Source of the DNA: Lachnospiraceae bacterium 10-1
GTDB taxonomy: Bacteria > Bacillota > Clostridia > Lachnospirales > Lachnospiraceae
NCBI GenBank assembly: GCA_000403495.2
Contig: KE159818.1
Coordinates: 124,001 to 188,000 of the forward strand
Length of the DNA stretch: 64,000 nucleotides
Direction: 5' to 3'
Positions 26,463 through 36,444 of this stretch are shown here, piece after piece. Below the pieces are notes generated by a model. It saw nothing but the letters and a program-made list of their open reading frames with translations. It searched no databases and was not told the DNA's origin. Numbering within the stretch: the first letter of the stretch is position 1; the number at the start of each line of letters is the position of its first letter. The position numbers and the translations under genes were made by a program.

Positions 26463-27344
26463 TTAACTCAGTTTCGATAACGGATTTACAGGTTCTCCGT
26501 CCTTAGTCAGTTTAAAGTAAACGTTAGTCCCTTCCACACTATAGTATTTGGTGGGGGCTGCAACCTCCGCAATAATATCCCCTGCTGCCACATAACTGCC
26601 TTCGGATACCAGAATATTTTGAAGCTGGCCATAGGTTACTTCATATCCGCCTCCCAATTCCACTACAATTCCGTTTCCGATCTGTGGGTCTTTAAATACG
26701 GAAATAACTTTACCTGCAGATGACGCTGTGATCAGGTCTCCTTCATTTGCCTGAATAATCACTGCCGGATTATACTTATACTGCTCGAGTGTGGAGAAAA
26801 AAACTGTTTTATCCATACTGTAATTAATCAATATATTCCCCACAATCGGCCAAATAAGCGTATCTGAATCACTGAATGTAAGCGCTGGCTGCATGGCAGT
26901 GGATAGTGCAGGCGTATTTTCCTCTTCCTCCTGCTCCGTCTGCTTTGCATCCTGCGATTTCTCATTCTCATTATCTTTCTGGTTTTCCTTACTTGTCTTT
27001 ACATCCTCCTTCAGGGAGGTATCTGACATACTGTTGCTTTCTGATTCATCCGGATTTTCTACTTTCTGTGAGTTTGTTTCCTGAAAATAGGGATCATAAT
27101 CAAGGTCATCTGTAGATGCTCCCTGCGTCACACTTTCCGCAAGGGTTAAATTGTCTTCTTCGGCCAGACCGGCAACTTGGCTATTTTCAATGGAGCTTAA
27201 ATCTACCACATATCCTTCATCCTGACTGCCATTATCTCTCCCCAGCCATATTCCCGTAGCGGTTAAAGATGCTAAAACCAGCAATGATGATGCAATCATA
27301 ATCAGCCGTTCTTTGGCAAGGCCTCTTCTTCTACTTCTTCTCAT
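26463..27344 (-). CDS. spoIIQ: Stage II sporulation protein SpoIIQ-like (LytM domain)
   Basis: A 293-residue bitopic membrane protein: basic cytoplasmic N-terminus, one membrane helix (about residues 15-33), a long acidic low-complexity linker rich in E, D, S, N and Q, and a C-terminal M23/LytM domain (about 165-293). The zinc ligands of M23 peptidases are missing: the HxH region reads NVYFKL where active enzymes have HLHFE, and TYGQLQ replaces the usual YAHL. This recalls the inactive SpoIIQ of Bacillus, which pairs with SpoIIIAH across the forespore membranes. Linkage to spoIID 136 bp upstream is the typical clostridial order and is the main reason for this name. Confidence 0.8.
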   Translation of the reverse strand: MRRSRRRGLAKERLIMIASSLLVLASLTATGIWLGRDNGSQDEGYVVDLSSIENSQVAGLAEEDNLTLAESVTQGASTDDLDYDPYFQETNSQKVENPDESESNSMSDTSLKEDVKTSKENQKDNENEKSQDAKQTEQEEEENTPALSTAMQPALTFSDSDTLIWPIVGNILINYSMDKTVFFSTLEQYKYNPAVIIQANEGDLITASSAGKVISVFKDPQIGNGIVVELGGGYEVTYGQLQNILVSEGSYVAAGDIIAEVAAPTKYYSVEGTNVYFKLTKDGEPVNPLSKLS

Positions 27345-27480
27345 CTTTATTCCTCATTTCTGCGCCGCCTTCTGCACATGGCGAAAGACTTGTATCATTC
27401 GGCGCTAAGACACAGTTTTCTAAGTAAAATGCCATGCACATGATTATTCTTTATGGATAGTTTTGCCCCTTTTTTCTACT

Positions 27481-28482
27481 TTATTCAAATTTTGTAATTG
27501 TTACCTGATCAAAAAAATAATTCAGAATATCTACATAATCCTTCTCCTCTTTTGCCATTTCATTTGCAGCAAACTGGCTCATTCCAATCCCGTGTCCCGA
27601 TCCCTTTACGGAAAAAATAATAAGTGTCCCTTCCTTTTCCATATGGAAACTGGAAGAAGAAAGCAAAAATGCTTCCCGGAAGGCCTCTCCTGATACCCAC
27701 TTTTCGTTCCATTTAAGATAAAGAACATATCCTGTACTGTCTCTGTAAATCTTTATTCCTTCCAGTTCTTCCTTAGGCGTAAGTTTTTCTGTCTCCTCCT
27801 TTGGCGGATATGTTTCCGGAATCTGCTTCCATATTTTTTCAAACTCACTTTCTTCATAACTTGCAGAACTCATAAAATCTTTGGATAAAAAATCTCTGCT
27901 GCAGGCAACGCTTTTTAAATAGGGGTATTTCCCAGGCAGTAATTCTTCCCCATTTCTTGTGGTACCGTTACTCACCACAAAATACGGGGCGCTTACAGGT
28001 TTATCCTGCCACATGATACACACTCCGGCACTCTCTGATACCGCCTGCCATATGCGTTCAGGTATTGGCACATTTCCGTATTCTTCATCTTCCACACAAA
28101 TTTCCTTTTCATTTCCCACACTTTCCTCCGCTGCCAAAAGCCCTGACCTGATCAAAACAGCCTGTGCCTTTATTGCCTCCATTTCACAGCTGCTTTCAAT
28201 GCTTCTGGCAAGTTTATCCGCAACATAGATCTCAAGAGGTATCTTTTCATTTCCTAATACAGTTACATTTCTTACATATATGCTTCCTTCAGCATTTTCA
28301 TTTTTTACAGCCACAGTGTCCACTACAGCCCCTGCACTACTTTCTTCTAAATTTCCAAAAAGAAAGGTAATCAGATATGGAATAACCAGCAAAAGTAAAA
28401 GAATCGTACCCAGATTTCGTAAAGGAAATCTGGATGCGATTCTTCTATTTTCGACAGTTTGAAAGACTCTAAGTTTTTTCAT
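27481..28482 (-). CDS. spoIID: Stage II sporulation protein D
   Basis: A 333-residue membrane-anchored peptidoglycan lytic transglycosylase of the engulfment complex. One N-terminal helix (about residues 24-42) is followed by the SpoIID domain: KIPLEIYVADKLARS, MEAIKAQAVLIRSGL and the C-terminal GHGIGMSQFAANEMA with LNYFFDQVTI. The catalytic Glu normally in a V-A-A-E-M context is not at the expected place (RSIESSCEMEA here; the nearest Glu is two residues away), so activity is uncertain. The ATG has GGAGG upstream. The neighbour downstream is spoIIQ. Confidence 0.88.
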   Translation of the reverse strand: MKKLRVFQTVENRRIASRFPLRNLGTILLLLLVIPYLITFLFGNLEESSAGAVVDTVAVKNENAEGSIYVRNVTVLGNEKIPLEIYVADKLARSIESSCEMEAIKAQAVLIRSGLLAAEESVGNEKEICVEDEEYGNVPIPERIWQAVSESAGVCIMWQDKPVSAPYFVVSNGTTRNGEELLPGKYPYLKSVACSRDFLSKDFMSSASYEESEFEKIWKQIPETYPPKEETEKLTPKEELEGIKIYRDSTGYVLYLKWNEKWVSGEAFREAFLLSSSSFHMEKEGTLIIFSVKGSGHGIGMSQFAANEMAKEEKDYVDILNYFFDQVTITKFE

Positions 28483-28524
28483 AGGACACCTCCAGACTAT
28501 TTTATGAAGGATGCCCCCAATTTA

Positions 28525-29709
28525 TTACATTGCCATAGCATATAGCCACTGCTCATATTTACTTTGATTTTTTCTGACCTCTTCCTGCTTCTTTTGTTCA
28601 TGAAGCGCTAAATCCACATGCTGCACGGTTCCCACATTTCCATTTTCATACAGAAATACTCCGGTGCTTCGAATCATTCCTTTGGTCTGATTATTTTCAT
28701 CGGTAATTGCAAAATTAGTTGCATTATTCTGAAGGCATATGGCTCCAACACCTTTTTCTGCCAGAGAATAAAGCTGCTGGTTTCCATTTTCATCCATTAC
28801 CCAGATTTTTAACTTATCCCAGATCTCGTCTCCTTCATCAATAAAGCCATTATGATCTGTATCATAAGCTGCTAAATCTGCAAATCCGTTTCCTGATTTG
28901 GTTCCGAAAAGCTCCGAACCATCATTAATGACCCCATCTCCGTTTTTATCCAATGCAAGAAAACCGCTTCCCGCTGCAAGACGATTGATTTCATCCATCT
29001 GACCATCTCCATCAATATCAAATAAAAATGTCTGATCGGAAAGATCTGCTATGTTCCCGTTTAAATTAATTACAAGGGGATCACACATGGAAGTCTGTGT
29101 AAAACTGATGTTTTCCTCATAATACTCCTGAAAACTCCGGCTCATTTCCACATTTAAATTAAAATTTATTTCTCTTCCATCTGCACATTTTACCGTTCCC
29201 TGTGTGGTAAAACTGGTATTTTCTGTCTCTTCATAATAATACTGAGAACTGTAAGAAAAAGTTTTTGTTCCCATGCCAACCATAGAAACTATACTGTCCT
29301 GGGTTGAAGTGACCTGATTCGATTCCTGTGAGGAAGTCATTTCACTCCAGTTCATTTCTCTTTTTTCAGGAAAGAAAATTCTCATCAGATAATTCAGACA
29401 TTGTTGTCTGATTTCCATAAGCTGTTCCTGTACCGAACGCAGATCGGTACTGTTAACTCTGCTTAATCCGGTATTACCTGATTTTGCACGCATTTCCTCT
29501 AAAGTACTCTGCAGCGAATTACCCTTATTTTCTTTGGTCTGCTTTTCCTGACCGTTTACATCACCTTCCCACATATTATTTAGCAGGCTTCCGGTTCCAT
29601 CCTTTAAGCTCTGCCTTCCGGTGGTGATCATAAGCTTACTGGCTCTTCCTGTAAGAGTCGTATGCTTTCTGGCGGACTCCATTCCTATTGTGCTGGAATT
29701 AATTCGCAT
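28525..29709 (-). CDS. Hypothetical protein with EF-hand-like calcium repeats
   Basis: I do not recognise the family. The 394-residue product starts at the ATG at 29709, which has AAGGAGG five bases upstream. The N-terminal half is polar, with Ser/Thr/Gln-rich stretches and no signal peptide. From about residue 240 there are calcium-loop patterns DIDGDGQMDEIN, DKNGDGVINDGSE, DTDHNGFIDEGDE and a final DENGNQQ, i.e. three to four dockerin/EF-hand-like loops. It is probably a surface or structural calcium-binding protein, although the export route is not visible. The frame stays open upstream to 29904 (65 more codons) but that stretch lacks a good ribosome site. It lies 42 bp upstream of spoIID. 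Confidence 0.75.
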   Translation of the reverse strand: MRINSSTIGMESARKHTTLTGRASKLMITTGRQSLKDGTGSLLNNMWEGDVNGQEKQTKENKGNSLQSTLEEMRAKSGNTGLSRVNSTDLRSVQEQLMEIRQQCLNYLMRIFFPEKREMNWSEMTSSQESNQVTSTQDSIVSMVGMGTKTFSYSSQYYYEETENTSFTTQGTVKCADGREINFNLNVEMSRSFQEYYEENISFTQTSMCDPLVINLNGNIADLSDQTFLFDIDGDGQMDEINRLAAGSGFLALDKNGDGVINDGSELFGTKSGNGFADLAAYDTDHNGFIDEGDEIWDKLKIWVMDENGNQQLYSLAEKGVGAICLQNNATNFAITDENNQTKGMIRSTGVFLYENGNVGTVQHVDLALHEQKKQEEVRKNQSKYEQWLYAMAM

Positions 29710-30050
29710 TCTACCTCCTTCTTTAAGTCCCTTGCCCAAATCTCCCCTCCCTGGTTGAAAAAAGCAAAAATGATACACAAAAGGGCTGTCCGTTTCCCTA
29801 AAGCATACCATCCGTGGCGACTTATACAATATAATTCTGCAAATGCTCTGGCCATGAGCATCTGTAATATATTTATCGGCCAATCGTACAATTAATTTAG
29901 CCATACAAAAATTTTCTTAAATTCCCATGTAATGAAACAACCCTGATCTGCCATAAATTATAGTAACAGTTCAGTTCCGCTGGTACTTTTACAAATGATG
30001 TGGCCGAACTGTTATCCTCTTCCATCTCTAATCCAAAAGGAGTCAACTCT
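29710..30050. other. Intergenic region between EF-hand gene and DUF368 gene
   Basis: A 341-bp gap between divergent genes. The left 195 bp are open in frame with the EF-hand gene but are not convincing coding sequence. At 29957-29962 there is a perfect minus-strand -10 (TATAAT) about 250 bp from the EF-hand gene. A 9-bp inverted repeat TAACAGTTC (29964-29972) and GAACTGTTA (30006-30014) brackets GTACTTTTACAAA (29983-29995), a 13-bp copy of the core arm of the invertible element at 19389. Only a half-site is recognisable here. Confidence 0.5.
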
Positions 30051-30887
30051 ATGAACAAAAAAAAAGAAAAAGCATCCTGCATTGCACTCCTGAAAATCCC
30101 ATTCCATATCATGCAGGGAGCACTGGTCGGCCTTGGTGCAGTGCTTCCCGGTATCAGTGGCGGTGTTTTAAGCGTTATATTCGGTATTTACAAGCCTCTT
30201 ATGGAACTATTGGCAAACCCGGTTCATAATTTTAAAACCCACGTTCCAAAGCTGTTTCCTTACATTTTAGGGTATATTATCGGATTTGTGGAAATCGCCC
30301 ACCTGCTCTCCTTTGTTCTGGAAAAATATCCTGACACTTCCATCTGTCTTTTTATTGGACTGATTACAGGAATGCTTCCTTCTTTATGGAAAGAAGCCGG
30401 CCTTCATGGCAGAAATAAAAGATCCTTTGTCTCAATGTCAGCTGCCATGATAATTGTTTTTTCCCTTTTAATCAGCCTTAATGCTTTCAGCATAGCGATT
30501 ACTCCCAGTTTTATCTGGTACATATTTTGCGGTTTCTGCCTTGCCTTAAGTATTATTGCACCGGGAATGAGCTTTTCCACACTTCTCATGCCTTTAGGTC
30601 TGTATGGGCCTTTTGTGGAAGGTATCGGCTGCTTGTCGCCGGAAGTTTTAATTCCCGGCGGAATCGGCGGTGCTGCCACAGTTATCTTCTTGTCAAAAGC
30701 AGTAAATTCTTTATTTGATACCTGTTATTCTGAAGCTTTTCATGGAATTGTAGGCATTATTATTGCCGCTACAGTTATGATTATTCCCTTTGATGCTCTT
30801 TCTGTTTTTACAAGAAGCGGACTTATTAATATTTTCTTTTTATCAGCAGGTATTTTTACTGCCGGGTTGATGGATAAACTTATGTAA
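30051..30887 (+). CDS. DUF368 membrane protein, PopT-type polyprenyl-phosphate transporter
   Basis: A 278-residue polytopic membrane protein (about eight helices). It carries the two DUF368 signatures: GALVGLGAVLPGISGGVLSVIFGIY near residue 25 and its inverted-repeat partner LSIIAPGMSFSTLLMPLGLY near residue 170, written here in short pieces of the full motifs. DUF368 (PopT) proteins have been shown to return undecaprenyl phosphate across the membrane for reuse in cell-wall synthesis. I start at the ATG at 30051 with AAAGGAG eight bases upstream rather than an in-frame ATG at 30000. A bidirectional terminator follows. Confidence 0.85.
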   Translation: MNKKKEKASCIALLKIPFHIMQGALVGLGAVLPGISGGVLSVIFGIYKPLMELLANPVHNFKTHVPKLFPYILGYIIGFVEIAHLLSFVLEKYPDTSICLFIGLITGMLPSLWKEAGLHGRNKRSFVSMSAAMIIVFSLLISLNAFSIAITPSFIWYIFCGFCLALSIIAPGMSFSTLLMPLGLYGPFVEGIGCLSPEVLIPGGIGGAATVIFLSKAVNSLFDTCYSEAFHGIVGIIIAATVMIIPFDALSVFTRSGLINIFFLSAGIFTAGLMDKLM

Positions 30888-30934
30888 ATCATTCAAATAA
30901 TTGATCTTAAAATTGAACATTATTATAAGATTAT

Positions 30935-30968
30935 AAAAGGACTGTGGATTCCACAGCCCTTTCATTTT
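30935..30968. terminator. Terminator between DUF368 and aconitase-family genes
   Basis: AAGG and CTGTGG (around 30937-30947) pair with CCACAG and CCTT (30951-30961) around a 3-nt loop, with T-rich flanks. It lies between convergent genes. Confidence 0.75.
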
Positions 30969-33255
30969 ACACTCTGTTATAATTGATCAGACATCCCTTA
31001 AGGATAATCTGTCTTTCTTCATCCGTAAGTTCGCCAAGTTTTAAGGTAAATTCCGTAAGCTCCTTTTCTCCCACCCGGTATGCCTTGATCTCGTCGCTCT
31101 TTTCTTCCACTGCTTTTCTGATATCCGGGAAGAACAGATAATCCTTATTCTTAAAAGGAAGTTCTCCTTCCTCAATCAGAAATGGAAGCATACCCCAGTT
31201 GATCAAATTGGAACGATATCTTTTAGTTGCATATTCATTGGCAATGTTTGCCCAGCCGCCAAGAACCTTTTGGCAGGATGCCGCCTGCTCTCTGGCTGAA
31301 CCGTCACCTGGTTTCACTGCAAAAATAGTAGAGCCAAATCCAATATTTCCTCTGCCTGCTTCCGGGAAGCTTTTTTGTATCACTTCCATTACCGGCTTAA
31401 GCTCCGCCACTTCTTCTACAGGACATTTATCTGCCATCACAGCTTTTTGTGCTTCCTGAATTTCCTTGGCAAGTCCCACATAAGCAGGATCTTTTCTTGA
31501 CAAAGTAAACTCTGCAAGTCCTAAAGGATTGGAGCGGTAAGAAGAAGTTTCTCCTGAGGGAATCAGTTCATCCGTAGTGGTAACCGGATCATGAATTTCA
31601 GATACCACCTTAAGAACCAGATTTTCAGGAAGCTCTGTCATAGCCGGCCAGTCTTTAATATTAGGGCCAAATTGAATTTCAACGGAAGGCTCGGTCTCTC
31701 CCTTGGAATCAAAGACTCTGTTGGCATAAATATTTGCATCAAAATGATATTGATACTTGTTAATTGGGCCTTCAAACTCCGTAGCTGCCGTAAGCATTCC
31801 TTTATTTGCCGCTGTTGCTGCAATTGATCTTGCATCCATAAGAGCTACGGAAGAAATTTGCCCGTTTTGCAGCTTGGAACCTTCCCTGTTGGGGAAGTTT
31901 CTGGTGGAATGGCGAATGCTGAATGCGTTGTTTGCAGGGGTATCGCCTGCTCCAAAACATGGTCCGCAGAATGCAGTTTTCATAACTGCACCAGTTTCAA
32001 GCAGCGCCGCTGCACATCCGTTTTTGATCAGCTCCATATACACAGGCATAGATGCCGGATACACACTTAAAGTAAAGCCATCGGAACCAATATAGGTATC
32101 TTTCATAATATCTGCCGCAGCGCAGATATTTTCAAATCCGCCGCCTGCGCATCCTGCAATAATTCCCTGATCTACCAAAAGCTTTCCATTTTTCACTTTA
32201 TTTTTAAGCGTAAACTCTACTGCTCCATCTAAGGAAACTGCCGCTTTCTTCTCCACATCATCTAAAATATCCATCAGATTTGCGTTCAGTTCCTCAATGG
32301 TATAGGTGTTGCTGGGATGAAAAGGCATTGCAATCATAGGCTTAATGGTACTTAAGTCAATGGAGATCATACCGTCATAATAAGCAGCCTCACCCGGATT
32401 TAATTCTTTATAATCCTCACTTCTTCCATGAATTTCATAAAACTCTTTAATTACATCATCTGTCTGCCAAATGGAGGATAAGCAGGTGGTTTCCGTGGTC
32501 ATTACATCAATGCCGATTCTGAAATCGGCGCTTAAGGATGCCACGCCGGGCCCTACAAATTCCATTACTTTATTCTTCACATAACCACTGGCAAACACTT
32601 CACCAATAATCGCCAGTGCTACGTCCTGAGGCCCAACGCCCTTTACCGGTTCTCCTGTAAGATACACGCCTACCACTCCCGGCATATTAATATCATAAGT
32701 CTGGTTTAAAAGCTGTTTTACCAGTTCAGGACCGCCCTCTCCCATTGCCATCGTTCCAAGAGCGCCATAACGAGTGTGGGAATCAGATCCCAAAATCATC
32801 TTTCCTCCCCCTGCAAGCATTTCTCTTGCAAACTGATGAATAACAGCCTGATGAGGAGGCACATAAACACCGCCATATTTCTTTGCGCAGGTAAGGCCAA
32901 ACATATGGTCATCCTCATTGATGGTTCCTCCTACCGCACATAAGGAATTATGGCAGTTGGTAAGTACATAGGGAACCGGAAACTTTTCAAGCCCTGACGC
33001 CCTGGCAGTCTGAATAATCCCCACAAAGGTTATATCATGGGATGTCAGCTTATCAAACTTAATTTTCAGTTTGTCCATATTCCCCGATGTATTATGTTCT
33101 TCCAGAATATGGTACGCAATGGTCTGCTGTCTTGACGCTTCCTTTGTGGTTTCCTTTCCTGTTTTTGCTTTTACCTGGGACAGAGCCTCCGCCCCGTCAG
33201 GAATAATTTCTGCCCCGTTTATTAAATAGGCACCGCCTTCAAATACTGATATCAT
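30967..33255 (-). CDS. Aconitase-family hydratase
   Basis: A 762-residue [4Fe-4S] hydratase of the aconitase superfamily. Cluster cysteines appear in [10 protein letters not shown] and [22 protein letters not shown] and the C-terminal swivel motif [11 protein letters not shown] are also present. It probably interconverts citrate and isocitrate or a related pair of hydroxy-acids. It is annotated in relatives simply as hydratase, and differs from AcnA/AcnB in overall length, so the substrate is not certain. I start at the ATG at 33255 with GGAGG eight bases upstream, not at 33282. It is preceded by an AraC-type regulator gene 109 bp upstream in the same direction. Confidence 0.87.
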   Translation of the reverse strand: MISVFEGGAYLINGAEIIPDGAEALSQVKAKTGKETTKEASRQQTIAYHILEEHNTSGNMDKLKIKFDKLTSHDITFVGIIQTARASGLEKFPVPYVLTNCHNSLCAVGGTINEDDHMFGLTCAKKYGGVYVPPHQAVIHQFAREMLAGGGKMILGSDSHTRYGALGTMAMGEGGPELVKQLLNQTYDINMPGVVGVYLTGEPVKGVGPQDVALAIIGEVFASGYVKNKVMEFVGPGVASLSADFRIGIDVMTTETTCLSSIWQTDDVIKEFYEIHGRSEDYKELNPGEAAYYDGMISIDLSTIKPMIAMPFHPSNTYTIEELNANLMDILDDVEKKAAVSLDGAVEFTLKNKVKNGKLLVDQGIIAGCAGGGFENICAAADIMKDTYIGSDGFTLSVYPASMPVYMELIKNGCAAALLETGAVMKTAFCGPCFGAGDTPANNAFSIRHSTRNFPNREGSKLQNGQISSVALMDARSIAATAANKGMLTAATEFEGPINKYQYHFDANIYANRVFDSKGETEPSVEIQFGPNIKDWPAMTELPENLVLKVVSEIHDPVTTTDELIPSGETSSYRSNPLGLAEFTLSRKDPAYVGLAKEIQEAQKAVMADKCPVEEVAELKPVMEVIQKSFPEAGRGNIGFGSTIFAVKPGDGSAREQAASCQKVLGGWANIANEYATKRYRSNLINWGMLPFLIEEGELPFKNKDYLFFPDIRKAVEEKSDEIKAYRVGEKELTEFTLKLGELTDEERQIILKGCLINYNRV

Positions 33256-33363
33256 ACTATTTTCCTCCTGGTATCCTTTCATGTATTAAAACACCTTGTA
33301 CTTTCGAGGTTTATTATATGATAAAATGAAGGAGTTTGCAAATATTCTCTTTTACATAAATAT

Positions 33364-34221
33364 CTATTTCTTTTTGACAGGAATCCATATCTCTGTGTAA
33401 TAATTTTCATCATTTGTTCCATTAGGATACTTACCTGGCTCATCATACATTTCCACGCAGTATCCTGCTGCAAATTCATAATCCTGTAGTGCAGGAAGCC
33501 ATTCTGAAAATATTTTTGTATTTACATCTTGTAAAGAATAAGGAAGTGCACCCCTGCAGGGAAAAACTGCCCAGGTAAACGCCGGAATTGTCTTTACGTC
33601 AAGTCCTTCCGGAATATCTATAGCCGGATTATATACATCTGCAATCAGATACTCAAACTTTTCATTGCCCATCTGCGGATCAATGTTTATTCCATACATT
33701 CCACAGATATACCTGCATTTTTCTGACGAAAAAAACTCCTGCCAAAACAAAGGTACTTCCTTTTGTGCATTTTCATAGCTGAATTCTTTTGAAGCGCCTA
33801 AAACGGTAAATGCTTCCTTTTTAATAATTCTGTAGTCCATACTATAACCACCTTTCAATGAAATTGTAAGTTTCAGCGGCGCAAAAGCTTTAATCATTGT
33901 TTTATTTCTGCGCACCGCTAAAGGTGTAGATCCGTGAAAACGGGAAAAGGCTTTGGTAAAGCTGTCCGGAGAATCATATCCGTATTTCATTGCCAGTTCC
34001 ATGACTGTAATATCACTGGTAATCAGCTCTTCCCCTGCAAGGGCCATTCTGCGGTTTCTTATATATTCTGCTATAGAATATCCGCACAGCAGGCTGAAAC
34101 CTTTCTGAAAATAAAAGGGGGAAATACTTACATGATCAGCCACTTCATACATTGTAATATTTTCTGTGATATGACTCTCCATATATTTAACCGCTTCACC
34201 GATTGCCTCTGCCCATTCCAT
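33364..34221 (-). CDS. AraC-family regulator with GyrI-like effector domain
   Basis: A 285-residue transcription regulator. The N-terminal 100 residues hold two helix-turn-helix motifs of the AraC type (MYEVADHVSISPFYFQKGF and MELAMKYGYDSPDSFTKAF). The C-terminal half (about 125-285) is a GyrI/Rob-type effector-binding domain ending in YTEIWIPVKK. Such proteins sense small amphipathic compounds. Three starts are possible around an AGGAGG; the ATG at 34221 has the best spacing (nine bases). Target genes are not evident. It lies just downstream of the oleate hydratase gene in the same direction, so a link to lipid stress is possible but unproven. Confidence 0.88.
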   Translation of the reverse strand: MEWAEAIGEAVKYMESHITENITMYEVADHVSISPFYFQKGFSLLCGYSIAEYIRNRRMALAGEELITSDITVMELAMKYGYDSPDSFTKAFSRFHGSTPLAVRRNKTMIKAFAPLKLTISLKGGYSMDYRIIKKEAFTVLGASKEFSYENAQKEVPLFWQEFFSSEKCRYICGMYGINIDPQMGNEKFEYLIADVYNPAIDIPEGLDVKTIPAFTWAVFPCRGALPYSLQDVNTKIFSEWLPALQDYEFAAGYCVEMYDEPGKYPNGTNDENYYTEIWIPVKKK

Positions 34222-34309
34222 GACCATCAACCTCCTGTTGTGGTTATAGTATATCCTTAATTATCTGTGCTGTCCCGACATTCCTTGGTTAATTTTGTCC
34301 GGACCAGCC

Positions 34310-36283
34310 TTACAGCATTCCTTTTTTCAGTATATCATGATCACGCAGTATTTTTTCAATTACTGTTCCTTTTACAAAATGAAGCAGCGGTTTTTTCAAT
34401 GCATTCAGCGGGGCAGGCAGCTCGATCTCCATAGGAGACTTCCCATCCATAAGTTTTACGCTGCTGTCTAACAATTCGCGGATGTCGTAAACGCTGCCCC
34501 AGACCTCCGGTACGCCACGATCCACACCCAAAAGGCCGTACACTGCTTCCATAGCAGTTCTTACCGAATATTCCGTGGTAAAGACGGTGTCCCTTGGGGT
34601 ATCTGCAAATTGTCCTAAAAAGGCAAAGTTCACGCAACCGTCAGGAATTACGTCAGGACGGTCCCCTTTGGTTCTGGGCATAAAGAATGCAGTGATATAA
34701 GGCATCATGGTAGGTACACAGACTGCACTTTTTTCTGCCAGTTCATCAATTTCTTCTGCGGGAACACCTAAGTGATACAGCCATTCCTGGGTAATTTCCT
34801 TTCCGGTACATTCCTTCATGGGCTTCTTGATATAGTCCCCGGGAACATCCGAAAACAACCCATATACCCATACGCAGACCTTATCTTTATCCTGTTCCTT
34901 AAACTGCCCCTGCCTGTTGATGGTCCAGCTTAACAGCCAGCTGGAATCCTTGCAGCTTACAATGCCTCCTGTTACCACCTTTCCACTCTTAGGATCACGT
35001 TTACAAATATTTGTAATATAAGGAATAATTTTATCATCCAAAGTAGTAATTGTTGCAGATTCCCAATTGGTCTTTGCCACATCCGAGCAGAATTTTTCGG
35101 GGCGGCCAAAGGATGCATCCTGCTTTGCAATGTTTTTCCAAAGGTTCCAGCAGCCGCTGGTTCTTACCTCTGCATCTCCGTTAGGCGCATGATTTTGATC
35201 GCCATATATGGTTCCTTCCGTACAGCTTCCGTTGGTAACAAACACAAGGTCATTTTCCGTAAGCATGATTCCCTTTTCCACGCCTTTTACCTTGCATTCA
35301 ATTGTTTTGGCAACCTTTTTTCCTTCTTCAAATTCAAAAATCACATTCGTCACTTCCGTGTTGAACTGAAAATCAACCCCTGCGTCCTCCAAATATTTCT
35401 GCATAGGCAGTATTAAAGACTCATACTGATTATATTTGGTAAATTTAAGTGCGCTAAAGTCCGGAAGTCCGGCAATATGATGAATGAAACGTTGAAAATA
35501 CAGCTTCATTTCCAGCGCACTGTGCCAGTTTTCAAATGCAAACATGGTTCTCCAATATAGCCAGAAGGTTGAATCAAACACTTCATCATCAAACACATCC
35601 TCAATGGTCTTATCATACAAATCTTCATCCCTTGTCATAAACAACTTCATAATTTCCATGCAGCCCTTCTGGCTTAAGTTAAACTTTCCATCCGTATGTG
35701 CATCTTCTCCGCAGTTTATGGTTGCCCTGCAAAGAGAGTAGTTGGGATCTTCCTTGTTTAACCAGTAATATTCATCCAGTACGGATACTCCGGGCGTCTC
35801 AATGGAAGGAATGCTTCTGAACAGATCCCACAGGCATTCAAAATGATTTTCCATTTCACGTCCGCCACGCATAATGTAGCCTCTTGTGGAATCATAAATT
35901 CCGTCGCAGGCGCCTCCTGCAATATCCATTGCCTCTAAAATATGGATATGATCCCCCGGCATTTGTCCGTCACGTACCAAAAAGCAGGCTGCTGCCAAAG
36001 AGGCTAAACCGCTTCCTACAATATAAGCATTTTTATCCTCCACCCCTTCAGGCTTTTTTGGTCTGGCAAATGCCTCATAATTTCCATTTGTGTAGTAAAT
36101 TCCTTTACTGTTCTTCTCCCCTTTCCCTCTTTCTGTATTGCGGTACTCCTCTTTTTCAGAAGAAGCAGACGCTTTTTTTGATAATTTCTTTTCCGCATCC
36201 TTATGATTTTTTACTGCTAAAACTGCTCCTGCACCTGCCGCAATAGCTGCAACGCCAAGTCCCACTTTCTTTTTACTTGCCAT
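34310..36283 (-). CDS. ohyA: Oleate hydratase
   Basis: A 657-residue FAD enzyme that hydrates the cis-9 double bond of oleate to 10-hydroxystearate. The nucleotide-binding motif is YIVGSGLASLAAACFLVRDG, followed by HILEAMDIAGGACDG and the RGGREMENHFECLWDLF region that carries the catalytic Glu; the C-terminal domain (FLGQFADTPRDTVFTTEYSVR) is typical. About 65 extra residues at the N-terminus include a hydrophobic stretch (VGLGVAAIAAGAGAVLAV) and a charged linker, suggesting membrane association. I start at the ATG at 36283 with AGGTGG upstream. A TetR-type regulator gene lies upstream, separated by a perfect 18-bp palindrome. The family serves in fatty-acid detoxification in gut bacteria. 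Confidence 0.93.
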   Translation of the reverse strand: MASKKKVGLGVAAIAAGAGAVLAVKNHKDAEKKLSKKASASSEKEEYRNTERGKGEKNSKGIYYTNGNYEAFARPKKPEGVEDKNAYIVGSGLASLAAACFLVRDGQMPGDHIHILEAMDIAGGACDGIYDSTRGYIMRGGREMENHFECLWDLFRSIPSIETPGVSVLDEYYWLNKEDPNYSLCRATINCGEDAHTDGKFNLSQKGCMEIMKLFMTRDEDLYDKTIEDVFDDEVFDSTFWLYWRTMFAFENWHSALEMKLYFQRFIHHIAGLPDFSALKFTKYNQYESLILPMQKYLEDAGVDFQFNTEVTNVIFEFEEGKKVAKTIECKVKGVEKGIMLTENDLVFVTNGSCTEGTIYGDQNHAPNGDAEVRTSGCWNLWKNIAKQDASFGRPEKFCSDVAKTNWESATITTLDDKIIPYITNICKRDPKSGKVVTGGIVSCKDSSWLLSWTINRQGQFKEQDKDKVCVWVYGLFSDVPGDYIKKPMKECTGKEITQEWLYHLGVPAEEIDELAEKSAVCVPTMMPYITAFFMPRTKGDRPDVIPDGCVNFAFLGQFADTPRDTVFTTEYSVRTAMEAVYGLLGVDRGVPEVWGSVYDIRELLDSSVKLMDGKSPMEIELPAPLNALKKPLLHFVKGTVIEKILRDHDILKKGML

Positions 36284-36380
36284 AATTATTTCCACCTTTC
36301 TTTTATTAAATTTGTTTTGATTTTTTATTTCCTTGTATGTTTCACATCTTACCTTGTAAAACCAGTTATTTCCATTTACA

Positions 36381-36421
36381 AAACAGGCGGAATGATAAAA
36401 AACTTATCATTCCGCCTGTTT
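36381..36421. terminator. Perfect 18-bp hairpin between the TetR and ohyA genes
   Basis: AAACAGGCGGAATGATAA (36381-36398) and its exact complement (36404-36421) are separated by 5 nt. It follows the TetR stop by 23 bp, so terminator is the likeliest role, but T-runs are short on both sides. An operator role is an alternative. Confidence 0.65.
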
Positions 36422-36444
36422 TGATAAAAAATTTTTGATAAAAA

